The notes beneath the pieces are model-generated. The model did not search any database. It had not been told where the DNA came from and was given only the letters and a program-made list of their open reading frames with translations. A program made the translations under genes and the position numbers. Below, in pieces: positions 7,735 to 16,192 of a stretch of 64,000 bases of DNA (its first letter is position 1; each line of letters opens with the position of its first letter). Source of the stretch: Photobacterium ganghwense (GTDB taxonomy: Bacteria > Pseudomonadota > Gammaproteobacteria > Enterobacterales > Vibrionaceae); the NCBI RefSeq assembly GCF_003025595.1, contig NZ_PYMI01000003.1, positions 62,001 through 126,000 on the forward strand, written 5' to 3'.

Positions 7735-10413
7735 GTGGATGAAAATGTCCGCTCTCAGCAGGCCGATGCGTTACTCAGTAAGGTCATACATGAGGGAAAA
7801 GGCAAGTTAACCGTGTTTCTCGGGGCTGCGCCCGGGGTAGGGAAAACTTATGCCATGCTCAGTGCCGCCAAGGAGCGTTTGCAGCAAGGCACCGATTTAA
7901 TGGTGGGGCTGGTGGAAACCCATGGCCGGGCGGAAACCGAGGCTATGCTGGCGGAGCTGGAAGTGCTGCCGCGCAAACAGGTTAATTACCACAGCACGGT
8001 GTTAACGGAGTTTGATCTGGACGGTGCCCTTGCCCGCAAACCGGCTCTGATCCTGGTGGACGAGCTGGCGCATACCAATGTGCCCGGCAGTCGCCACAAG
8101 CGGCGCTATCAAGACGTGGCTGAATTGCTGGCGGCGGGTATCGATGTTTACACTACAGTGAATATTCAGCATCTGGCCAGCCTCAATGATGTGGTCAAGC
8201 AAATCACCGGTATCCGGGTCAGAGAGACGGTGCCGGACAGTTTTGTGGATGACGCGTACGATATCCGCTTTATTGATTTGCCGCCGCTCAATCTGGTTGA
8301 GCGGTTGCAGCAGGGGAAGGTCTATCTGCCGGAATATGCCCGGTTGGCGATGGACACGTTCTTTTCCGTCTCGAACCTGACCGCCCTGCGGGAGCTGGCG
8401 ATGAAGCGGGTGATCGAGCAGGTGGATGCGAGCCTGATCAGTGAGCTGGAAGCCCGGGCCGAGAAAACTGAGTACATTCTCAAAGACAAACTGCTGGTGC
8501 TGATCAGTGCTAACAGCGATCACCGTTATCTGATCCGGATCGGCAGGCAGATGGCCGAGCGGCGGCAGATCCCCTGGACAGTGGTATGGGTCGATACCGG
8601 TAAAACCCGTGATCAGAAAAAGCGGACCTGGTTGAATGAGGCTATGGCTGTGGCCGAAGAGCTGGGCGCCACCGTTGAGGTGCTGCGTGGCTCCAGCACC
8701 TATAAAAGCATCCTGCCGTTTCTCAGCGAGCAACGGATCAACACCGTTCTGGTGGGGGCCGGTACCCGGCATCGCCTGTTCTGGTGGAAGAAGCGCCTGT
8801 ATCAGCGGTTGATTGAATCCGGCCTGCCGGTTGAGGTGTCGGTCTATCGGGCGCCGGGACAGCTGGCCGAGCCGCAAGAGCATGACCTGCCTGACTCGCC
8901 GCTGGGCGATAAAAAAGGCCACCTGTTTGGCCTGGCGTACACGGCAGTGGCAACGGTACTGGCCGTGTTGCTGCTGGATGTCCTGAGCCGGGGCAATCTG
9001 GTACTGCTCTATGTGCTGGCGATACTCGGCATTGGCCTGAAATTTGGTGCCCGCCCGGCAATGGCCACCGCGGTCTGGTCTTTCCTGAGCTTCAACTTCT
9101 TTCTAACCGCGCCGATTTATACCCTCAAGGTGACCAATCAGGACGATGTCGCGACCCTGATTTTTCTGATCTGTATCGGTCTTATCAGCGGGCCGGCGGC
9201 CTCGCGCATCCGGCATCAGTTTATCCTGCTCAAAGAGTCGAACCGCTATGCCGAAACCCTTAAGGAGCTGGCGCAGGCACTTTCGGTTGCGGATGATGAA
9301 AAAGCGCTGTGGAAGTCAATCAGCCGTCACATCGGCCGGGCGCTGGAGGTTAAATGCACCATTGCGTTAACCGGTGATGATCGTCAGAAACGTTTCATCC
9401 CGCCGCCGCGGTTTACCCTGCAACAGCTCGACGAATCCGTGGTTGACTGGACGATGCAGCACGGCCATATGGCCGGTCGGTTTACCGATACCCTCAGTGC
9501 CTCTAAGGTGACGGTCGTCCCTGTCGTGCAGGAAAATACCGTTATTGCCGCGGTGATTCTGTACTGGGACCCGGCGCAAACCCAGTTTGGCAATTTTGAA
9601 CGTGAGTTGCTGCAAGCGATGTTGCAACAGGCCGCCGGTACCTGGCGGCGGATTCAACTGGTCACGGATCTGGAAAGTGCCCGGGTAAAAACCGAAGTGG
9701 AGCAGATCCGCTCCGCATTGCTGTCCTCGGTATCCCACGATTTGAAATCGCCGCTGTCAGCCATGATGGGGGCGGCTGAAAGCCTGCGCATTCTGGATAA
9801 ACAGCTGAACAATCAGGACCGCTATGAACTGCTCGATACCATTTTGCAGGAAAGCCGCCGGCTGGACAGTTATATCCAGAACCTGCTGGACATGACCAAA
9901 CTGGGGCACGGCTCGCTGAAAATAGAGCGGGACTGGGTATCGGTGGATGACATTATCGGCAGCGTGCTGAGCCGCTTGAAACGGTATTTTCCGGCCGTGA
10001 AAATCGATTATGTCCGCAGGCACGAGCCGCCGCTGTTGTATGTGCATGCTGCGCTGGTGGAGCAGGCGCTGTTCAATATTCTGGAAAATGCGGTGCGCTT
10101 TTCACCACAAAGCGAGCCGATCACCATTGTGATGGAAACAACCCCCGAGCGCTGCCGAATCGCTATTGAAGACAAAGGGCCGGGGATCCCCAAAGCCTCG
10201 CAGGAGCAGATTTTCAATATGTTTTATGTCGTGGCCGACGGCGATCAGAAAAAACAGAACACCGGAATGGGGCTGGCTATTTGCCGGGGTATGATCAGTG
10301 CCCACGGTGGCAAGGTGAGGGCGACAGATGGCAGCCAGGGGCAGGGTACTCGAATTGAAGTAGAACTGCCGTTAGACTATCCGGAACGGGCATTAGGGAA
10401 GGTAAGCTCTTGA
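7735..10413 (+). CDS. kdpD: Osmosensitive K+ channel sensor histidine kinase KdpD
   Basis: An 892-residue membrane sensor kinase/phosphatase that signals K+ limitation or ionic stress to KdpE. Order of domains: N-terminal KdpD domain with Walker A GAAPGVGKT (about 30-38) and Walker B LILVDELAHTN, a Usp-like nucleotide-binding domain (about 250-370), four membrane spans of the DUF4118 type (about 395-500, NFFLTAPIYT), a GAF-like region, then HisKA with phospho-acceptor H668 (VSHDLKSPL) and HATPase_c (NILENAVRF, GPGIP, GMGLAIC). The start is GTG 7735 with AGGAGAG upstream. Its stop overlaps the kdpE start by three bases. Confidence 0.96.
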   Translation: MDENVRSQQADALLSKVIHEGKGKLTVFLGAAPGVGKTYAMLSAAKERLQQGTDLMVGLVETHGRAETEAMLAELEVLPRKQVNYHSTVLTEFDLDGALARKPALILVDELAHTNVPGSRHKRRYQDVAELLAAGIDVYTTVNIQHLASLNDVVKQITGIRVRETVPDSFVDDAYDIRFIDLPPLNLVERLQQGKVYLPEYARLAMDTFFSVSNLTALRELAMKRVIEQVDASLISELEARAEKTEYILKDKLLVLISANSDHRYLIRIGRQMAERRQIPWTVVWVDTGKTRDQKKRTWLNEAMAVAEELGATVEVLRGSSTYKSILPFLSEQRINTVLVGAGTRHRLFWWKKRLYQRLIESGLPVEVSVYRAPGQLAEPQEHDLPDSPLGDKKGHLFGLAYTAVATVLAVLLLDVLSRGNLVLLYVLAILGIGLKFGARPAMATAVWSFLSFNFFLTAPIYTLKVTNQDDVATLIFLICIGLISGPAASRIRHQFILLKESNRYAETLKELAQALSVADDEKALWKSISRHIGRALEVKCTIALTGDDRQKRFIPPPRFTLQQLDESVVDWTMQHGHMAGRFTDTLSASKVTVVPVVQENTVIAAVILYWDPAQTQFGNFERELLQAMLQQAAGTWRRIQLVTDLESARVKTEVEQIRSALLSSVSHDLKSPLSAMMGAAESLRILDKQLNNQDRYELLDTILQESRRLDSYIQNLLDMTKLGHGSLKIERDWVSVDDIIGSVLSRLKRYFPAVKIDYVRRHEPPLLYVHAALVEQALFNILENAVRFSPQSEPITIVMETTPERCRIAIEDKGPGIPKASQEQIFNMFYVVADGDQKKQNTGMGLAICRGMISAHGGKVRATDGSQGQGTRIEVELPLDYPERALGKVSS

Positions 10414-11093
10414 GTATAAAGATAGTTGTCATTGATGATGAAACCCAGATCCGGCGTATGCTGCGTATTGCGCTGGCCAGTGAAGGGTATGACGTTACCG
10501 AAGCTGAAAACGGCGAACAAGGGCTGGCGGCGGTGGTGCGTCAGCAGCCGGATCTGGTGGTGCTGGACTTGGGGCTGCCGGATATGGACGGTCATCAGGT
10601 GCTACAGGAACTACGCAGCTGGAGTTCGGTGCCGGTTATTGTGCTGTCGGTGCGTAATCAGGACAGAGAAAAGGTTCAGGCGCTCGATACCGGCGCGCAG
10701 GATTATGTCACCAAGCCGTTCAGCGTTATGGAACTGCTGGCAAGGGTACGGGTGTGTTTGCGGGACCATATCAAGCCGGAGCAGATGCCGGTACTGGATG
10801 ACGGTAAGCTGAAAATCGATCTGATGAAGCGACAGGTTTCTGTTAACTGCGCCAGTGTCGATCTGACGCCCAAAGAATACGCGGTGTTGGCGATGTTAGC
10901 GTCATCGCCCAATTGCGTGATTACCCAGACTCAGTTGTTAAAAGAAATCTGGGGTCCCAGCCATACCGCCGATACCCATTACCTGCGTATCGTGATCAGT
11001 CACCTCAGGCAAAAACTGGCGGATGACCCGACAGAGCCGACGTATGTCAGGACGGAGTCGGGCGTTGGTTACCGGCTGTGTATTGAGAGTTAG
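10410..11093 (+). CDS. kdpE: Kdp operon response regulator KdpE
   Basis: A 227-residue OmpR/PhoB-type response regulator activating kdpFABC. The receiver domain has acidic DD at 9-10, phospho-acceptor D53 (VVLDLGLPDMDG) and the conserved TKPF lysine; the C-terminal winged helix carries LTPKEYAVLAML and the recognition-helix region THYLRIVISHLRQKL. The start is TTG 10410 overlapping the kdpD stop, indicating translational coupling. Predicted binding sites are at 2918-2934 and 19864-19880. Confidence 0.96.
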   Translation: MSIKIVVIDDETQIRRMLRIALASEGYDVTEAENGEQGLAAVVRQQPDLVVLDLGLPDMDGHQVLQELRSWSSVPVIVLSVRNQDREKVQALDTGAQDYVTKPFSVMELLARVRVCLRDHIKPEQMPVLDDGKLKIDLMKRQVSVNCASVDLTPKEYAVLAMLASSPNCVITQTQLLKEIWGPSHTADTHYLRIVISHLRQKLADDPTEPTYVRTESGVGYRLCIES

Positions 11094-11134
11094 TGGTCGG
11101 TGAGCTTTGGCAACTGGCTATTTATGGGGGTAGA

Positions 11135-11234
11135 TTGCCTCAGCCATATGACACGGTTTTGTTTACATCTGTGTTAGGTATCAGACTCGATAAGTAACAA
11201 GATAGGCAAACAAACAACGCGATGGCTGAGGCAA
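11135..11234. repeat. 13-bp perfect inverted repeat between convergent genes
   Basis: TTGCCTCAGCCAT (11135-11147) and ATGGCTGAGGCAA (11222-11234) are exact reverse complements separated by 74 bp. They lie between the ends of kdpE (plus) and the lipoprotein gene (minus). No T-run follows either arm. It could be a long-loop structure or the scar of an excised element; function unknown. Confidence 0.6.
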
Positions 11235-11283
11235 GCTGTCTAGCGAGTTAGGCTCGGGTTATCCCAGCGTGTACCTGAAAATA

Positions 11284-12945
11284 TCAGTTGCTGGTAATCC
11301 CCTGAGCCCCATACTTGGCTTGATAGAAGTATCTTGCATTAAGGTCAATGGTTTGGTTTTGCTCAACCGACTTCTCCTCGCCTTTGTGGAAGATGACATT
11401 CGCGCACCCGGTGTTATTTTCTTTAATCTGCAGTTCAAAGTACAGGCCTAATAATGGGTCGAAGCCTGCGGGTTGCAAAGGCTGCTCCCAGCTGATTGTA
11501 CTGAGCTGGGAGTCCATGATTGCATCACAGGTTGCGTCATTCCAGACTTGCATTCCCCAGCCGGCATGCGCCTCCTCCGGTAGCATCTGGTAGTTCTCAT
11601 CTTCAATCTGGAAGTAAACCAGCGCAGTGCTGTTGAGGGTTTCGGTATCTTTGGGCTCTTTTTCAACGGCTGTTAACTCGGCATACAGACGCGTGGCCAA
11701 ATTGGGTAAATTCGGAATCTCATCAATTCCTAGTCTGGCTGTCTTATCCGCCATTGGCGCAAGGGAAATAAAACGGGTTTGTCCCCAGTCCGGTGTTTCG
11801 TATAACAGGTGGCCAAAGCGGTATTCCTGGCGTGTTGACGAGCTAGGAATAAGGTCAAGCAAGAGGAAACCAGCATCTTGGGGATCAAATCCGCGAAGTA
11901 TGTACGTGCCGGATTCAACATAGTCATTCCAGTAATCCCCTGAGCAGTTCTCGTTGTCCGTCAGGCGGGTCGTCAGGGTGTAGTTTGTTTCTGTCAGCGA
12001 CAACTGAAAAGACGGCGATTGTGTTTCTGCCGGGTTGCAGTGATAAGCGCTTTCCCAATTGCCGTAAAGCTGATCCAGTTTGTAGGCTTGGCGGATATTT
12101 TTCCATGGACTGTCAGCCGGAATCGCAGTGCTGTCAGGCATGTTGGTCAGATTGCCGACATTGTCCCTGTAGCGATTAAAATCGGCCAGTTCAGCGACGA
12201 CCGGGGAGTAGATTCTGGCGCTGCTGTCAGAGATTTTCACAATGCCGATACCGGGTGAGAACCAGAGATCCTGAAGGACAGGTACCTGCGTTCTGAAGGT
12301 GCCATCTCCTTGTGGGCTGTCGCTCTGATAGGCATCGTCAGGCAAGGCGACAAACACATCCAGGTTAAGGCTGTACTGAACATGTAAGGCTTCATAACGG
12401 CCAGCCGGGGTCTCGATGGTCTCAATTCCTTTGTATGACCAGGACAAGGAGTACTCGCCATAGGTACTGCCGGCGTCCGGGGATATGGTGACCTGCATTT
12501 GCTGACGGGAGTTAATGCCTCCCTCGGGCGTTATGACACTAAATTCCGGCAACAGCAGGGCTGGGGCAGTAGACAAATCCATATCTACCTTATAGTCGGT
12601 GTTGTTTACGGTGACTTTGTCGAAATGCAGGTGTTCGATGGACAGCGTATTTCCCTGATAGCGTAAGGTTTGCCGGTATCCGCTGTGATCCCAGGTCAGA
12701 TCGACAGTTTCTTTACCGTTGGCTTGCTTGATGGCACTGCTTGAAAGCGAAAGATTTTCACCCGAATCTTTGACCGTATAACGCCAGACTGCGCCCTGCT
12801 CTGCAGGTAAATACGGACTGGAAAGGCGGGTTACCGACGAGGAGGCTTTGTGGTCGGTGTCTGTACCGTCACCGCCGCCGCCTCCACCTCCACAACCCGC
12901 CATTGAGAGAGTGGCTACGCAGAGCAAGATACCTTTTAGCTTCAT
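11284..12945 (-). CDS. Predicted lipoprotein with polyglycine linker, unknown function
   Basis: A 553-residue protein with a lipoprotein signal peptide: basic MKLKG, hydrophobic stretch and lipobox SMAGC, then seven glycines and an acidic/polar linker (DGTDTDHK) before a mature domain of about 500 residues rich in beta-type sequence, aromatic residues and serine/threonine. This layout is typical of large surface or periplasmic lipoproteins in Vibrionaceae and Shewanella. I do not recognise a named domain. ATG 12945 is chosen because it puts the lipobox at residues 14-18 and has AGGAA upstream; a longer frame to 12996 would bury the signal. It stands alone between kdpE (convergent) and a gene-poor region. 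Confidence 0.7.
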   Translation of the reverse strand: MKLKGILLCVATLSMAGCGGGGGGGDGTDTDHKASSSVTRLSSPYLPAEQGAVWRYTVKDSGENLSLSSSAIKQANGKETVDLTWDHSGYRQTLRYQGNTLSIEHLHFDKVTVNNTDYKVDMDLSTAPALLLPEFSVITPEGGINSRQQMQVTISPDAGSTYGEYSLSWSYKGIETIETPAGRYEALHVQYSLNLDVFVALPDDAYQSDSPQGDGTFRTQVPVLQDLWFSPGIGIVKISDSSARIYSPVVAELADFNRYRDNVGNLTNMPDSTAIPADSPWKNIRQAYKLDQLYGNWESAYHCNPAETQSPSFQLSLTETNYTLTTRLTDNENCSGDYWNDYVESGTYILRGFDPQDAGFLLLDLIPSSSTRQEYRFGHLLYETPDWGQTRFISLAPMADKTARLGIDEIPNLPNLATRLYAELTAVEKEPKDTETLNSTALVYFQIEDENYQMLPEEAHAGWGMQVWNDATCDAIMDSQLSTISWEQPLQPAGFDPLLGLYFELQIKENNTGCANVIFHKGEEKSVEQNQTIDLNARYFYQAKYGAQGITSN

Positions 12946-13870
12946 AAATGAGTTCCTTACAAAAAATCCTCCGGCCTTAAACAAAACGGTGTTCAATACC
13001 GGGTTGAACGGCTCGCTGGTACATACTGCACAGGCAGTGGTTTATGGTATCTGTACGATGCAGACGGCGGGCGATGATGTATTGGTTATCCTGTGTGAAT
13101 GTATTCAGTCAGGACAACGCTGGTCATTGGTTTGCGTTTCTTCATCGGTCAGGGCGCAGGGCAAGCATGAGGCCTACGTTATTGCACAAATCGCTCGTAC
13201 AAATTTTCGAGCAAAGAAGGAACGGAGTCTTGCCAATACCGGCGACACATTTTTTTACAAAATAATTCAGGTGGTCAATACATCATGCGTGTTTTGGTGC
13301 ATAACATGATTGGATTCTCACTCGGTGGTGAATCAAAAGTGTGGGATGAAACACGGTGATTACCAATTATTAACACTTGAGCGTTAATGAGACGGCGACG
13401 GAGTGGAGAGATGGTGCCTCAGTATGATCAATGGGAGGTTGTGAGATGACCAACTTGTGATTAATACAGGTTGCGACTGATAGCGGGGTGGGGAATAAAA
13501 GCAGGGGGCAAGTAAAGAGAATGAATAACAATGGATAAGGTTGCTCCTCCCGCGACCTGACGGAAAAAGATCTGCGTAGCTGAATGTGAATCAGATTGAC
13601 TCTTGCCACAGAAGAAAACTACTCAATCCTTGTTGTTTGTATTATCATTAACGGTTGGTACATTGATGAATGGGATATTCACTGTGTTTACCTTTTTATC
13701 GCATAACGCGATATCTGATTATTAAAAATAACTCATAGTAAATTGTATAAAAATAAATATTGAAATGGAAAAGGTTATATCTGGGGGTGAAAATAGGATT
13801 ATATCAAAATTAATATTTAAACATATAAACTCATCATATTTACGTTAATTAATATTGATAAAAATTATAA
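12946..13870. other. Gene-poor interval, AT-rich right half
   Basis: About 925 bp with no convincing gene. A small hairpin (GTTCAA...TTGAAC) lies near 12992-13010. Short open frames on both strands lack start signals or family likeness. From about 13640 the sequence becomes strongly AT-rich, with A and T runs, up to the start of the CII-like gene. Such AT-rich stretches often contain promoters and H-NS-type silencing sites, but no specific site was identified. Confidence 0.5.
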
Positions 13871-14380
13871 ATGAATAAAGAATACCGTGAATCCAGCTTT
13901 TACCGAGCAATTCATCACCAGGCAAAGTCAGTAGGCATCGAAAATATCTTTCATCAGATAAAAGATCGCAGTGGTAAAAAACTGAGTGCGCGTACCTTTT
14001 CAAACAAGCTGAATCCTAGTCAGGAAGCCCATCAGTTGACAGTACAAGAGCTAATGCTGATGCTGGAAGTGCTCCAGGAAGACGAAAAGCATGTTTACAT
14101 TCTGGAAGAGATGCTCCGGGTCTTTGGCATGAAGTGTAAGCGCCATAACTCGGAGGAAAGCTATGACATTACCTATCGTAACGTCCTGCATGCCTGGATG
14201 GACTGGGATAAGGAACGGGGAGACGTACAGCAGGAGATCCGCGATGCGCTGGTGGACGGTAAAGTCAGTGCGAATGAGTTAGAAGAGATCAAAAAAGAAA
14301 TGGATCAGGATATATCCGCCATGACTAATTTGCGGGATATGTTGGAGTTTGCTTGTTCTCAAAATCTGACGATTAAATAA
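13871..14380 (+). CDS. Orphan phage regulatory CII-like protein
   Basis: A 169-residue soluble, highly charged protein. The N-terminal half (HHQAKSVGIENIFHQI, KKLSARTFSNKLNPSQEAHQLTVQELMLMLEV) resembles the phage regulatory CII/CP76 family of P2- and 186-like phages: a DNA-binding domain in which conserved LxxKLNP and HxLtxqEl segments are typical. The C-terminal half is helical and acidic. In phages these proteins activate lysogenic promoters; a chromosomal copy with no phage genes nearby may be a domesticated regulator or a phage relic. The upstream region is very AT-rich and no strong Shine-Dalgarno is seen. A terminator follows 18 bp after the stop, so the gene is monocistronic. Confidence 0.65.
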   Translation: MNKEYRESSFYRAIHHQAKSVGIENIFHQIKDRSGKKLSARTFSNKLNPSQEAHQLTVQELMLMLEVLQEDEKHVYILEEMLRVFGMKCKRHNSEESYDITYRNVLHAWMDWDKERGDVQQEIRDALVDGKVSANELEEIKKEMDQDISAMTNLRDMLEFACSQNLTIK

Positions 14381-14397
14381 AACTGATAATGAATAAC

Positions 14398-14423
14398 AAG
14401 GGGACAGTTTACGTCCCCTTTTT
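14398..14423 (+). terminator. Terminator of the CII-like gene
   Basis: Stem AAGGGGAC (14398-14405) with GTCCCCTT (14413-14420), 7-nt loop, followed by TTT. It lies 18 bp after the stop codon. Confidence 0.8.
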
Positions 14424-15173
14424 ATCACAGATAAGTGAATTAAATTTTAATTGTATCGCCACAGTGGTAACAGCGATGAACTTCTTTATACACCAAGCGT
14501 TGCCAGAAAGTCCGCTTTACTCTATAAAAACGTTTATGTTCACAAACCATGTGTGCCTCACTGAGTCAGTATATATATGAGTTAATGTGTTTTTTATTTT
14601 TGGACTTGGCGGTAAACTAACTGCTTATCCATTTTTGATATGCAACTCATATTAATGATTTTATTTATTGTGGATACGTGAATCGTTGCTTGGCTTTCAC
14701 ATTTACAAATAACCATATAAATAAAGGCGGATTTGATTGAAAAAACAGCGATAAACCATGCGTAAAATATGCATGAAAAAGACAATGTTTATTGCTGGTT
14801 AACAGTCAGTGAATTTAAAAAATCGAATGAAAAATCAGCAATGATTTTTCGGGTAATAAAAGGAAAAAGCGAAGAAAGATAAAGAGAAGAAAGATAAACA
14901 GAAGGCAAAACTTGCCCAGAACTGGCCTCAAGGCATGCTCCATCAACACGGATGAAACCTGATGAAGGAAATAACCCCAGTCAGCTGGTATCCATTGCCA
15001 TAAGTATGGTGCTTTTCAGGAAAGCCCCTTTTTTCCCGAGGTGGTCTTACCCGCGCTAACGGTCACTGACCTGTGCCGCTAAAGTGATGAGCGGCAACAG
15101 GTAAGCAACAGCTAAGTTTTCAAGGCAAGCAATACATCTCAGCACCAGAGCCAGAATGTCAGGATCTTCGTTG
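14424..15173. other. Gene-poor interval with a lysine-rich relic frame
   Basis: About 750 bp without a convincing gene, AT-rich up to about 14880. At 14863-14953 one frame encodes about 30 residues of lysine-rich sequence (KKDKEKKDKQKAKLAQ) ending in TGA, but it is preceded by two stop codons and has no start codon. It includes a 15-bp unit GAAGAAAGATAAAGA repeated twice (14871-14900). This could be the tail of a decayed gene. Confidence 0.4.
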
Positions 15174-16172
15174 TCAGGCGAATTCCGGCTCCCGCCACTG
15201 CTCTTTGACTTCCAGCAGTTTCGGTAGACACTGAAAAAAGACCTCGACCAGATTCGGATCAAAGTGCTTACCGGATTCCTCGCGAATTAACTGGGTGGCC
15301 TGCTCGACGGGCCAGGCGGATTTGTACGGGCGCTCGCTGGTCAGGGCATCAAACACATCTGCGATAGCCACGATCCGCGCCGCAACGGGAATGGCATTTC
15401 CTGTTAGGCCTGTGGGATACCCGCTGCCGTCCCATCTTTCATGGTGATACAGGGCAATATCCTTGGCGATGCGCATCAGTGAGGAGTCGGGGGTACCAAT
15501 GATTTCAGCCCCGATTTCAGTATGGCGTTGCATGACTTGCCACTCATCCGGTGTCAGTTTGCCGGGTTTTTGCAAAATGGCATCGGGGATGCCGATCTTA
15601 CCGATGTCGTGCATTGGGGCGGCATGTAAAATCTCTTCCGCCTGATGTTCGCTGAATCCGGCGGCCAGCGCCAGAATCTGGGCGTAGCGGCTCATCCGGA
15701 TCACGTGTAAACCCGTTTCATTGTCACGGTATTCGGCTGCCCGGCCCAGACGCTGCACGATAGACAGGCGGGTTGATTTCAGCTCATCCACCCGTACCAG
15801 CGACAAATGGGTTTTGACTCGGGCCCGAACAATTGCCGGTCGCACTGGCTTCGGAATGTAGTCCACGGCCCCCAGCTCAAACCCTAAGGCTTCTTCATTT
15901 TCGCCGGTTAATGCCGTCACAAAAATGACCGGTATATGGCGAGTGGATTCCTTGAGTTTGAGCTCCCGGCAGACGTCGTAACCGGATTGATCGGGCATCA
16001 TGACATCCAGCAGAATGAGATCAGGCTCTTCAGTGGCGGCCAGCGCTAATGCGCGTTGCCCGTCTTTGGCAAACAGCAGCCGATAAGTACCGGCTAAGAT
16101 ATTTTTGAGTACCTGCAGGTTGGCGGGCTCGTCATCCACCACCAACAGGGTTGGCTTGTCGTCCAGTCGCAT
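15174..16172 (-). CDS. HD-GYP response regulator (predicted cyclic-di-GMP phosphodiesterase)
   Basis: A 332-residue two-domain response regulator of the RpfG type. Residues 1-125 form a receiver domain with phospho-acceptor D56 (LILLDVMMPD) and K109 (IPKPV). Residues about 135-325 form an HD-GYP domain with HD at 188-189 (APMHDIGKIGIP) and the full HHERWDGSGYP signature at 243-253, so metal-dependent hydrolysis of c-di-GMP is expected. The gene starts 20 bp after the hybrid kinase stop on the same strand, which suggests that kinase phosphorylates it. Predicted output: lowered c-di-GMP, affecting motility or biofilm (inference). Confidence 0.92.
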   Translation of the reverse strand: MRLDDKPTLLVVDDEPANLQVLKNILAGTYRLLFAKDGQRALALAATEEPDLILLDVMMPDQSGYDVCRELKLKESTRHIPVIFVTALTGENEEALGFELGAVDYIPKPVRPAIVRARVKTHLSLVRVDELKSTRLSIVQRLGRAAEYRDNETGLHVIRMSRYAQILALAAGFSEHQAEEILHAAPMHDIGKIGIPDAILQKPGKLTPDEWQVMQRHTEIGAEIIGTPDSSLMRIAKDIALYHHERWDGSGYPTGLTGNAIPVAARIVAIADVFDALTSERPYKSAWPVEQATQLIREESGKHFDPNLVEVFFQCLPKLLEVKEQWREPEFA

Positions 16173-16192
16173 GATTCAGTTAATTATTCTTG

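Noticed and set aside
8002..8922. 306-codon minus-strand open frame inside kdpD
   Set aside because: It lies fully within the conserved kdpD coding region and its translation has no recognisable domain.
13370..13609. 79-codon minus-strand frame in the gene-poor interval
   Set aside because: There is no start signal, no domain likeness and no supporting context.
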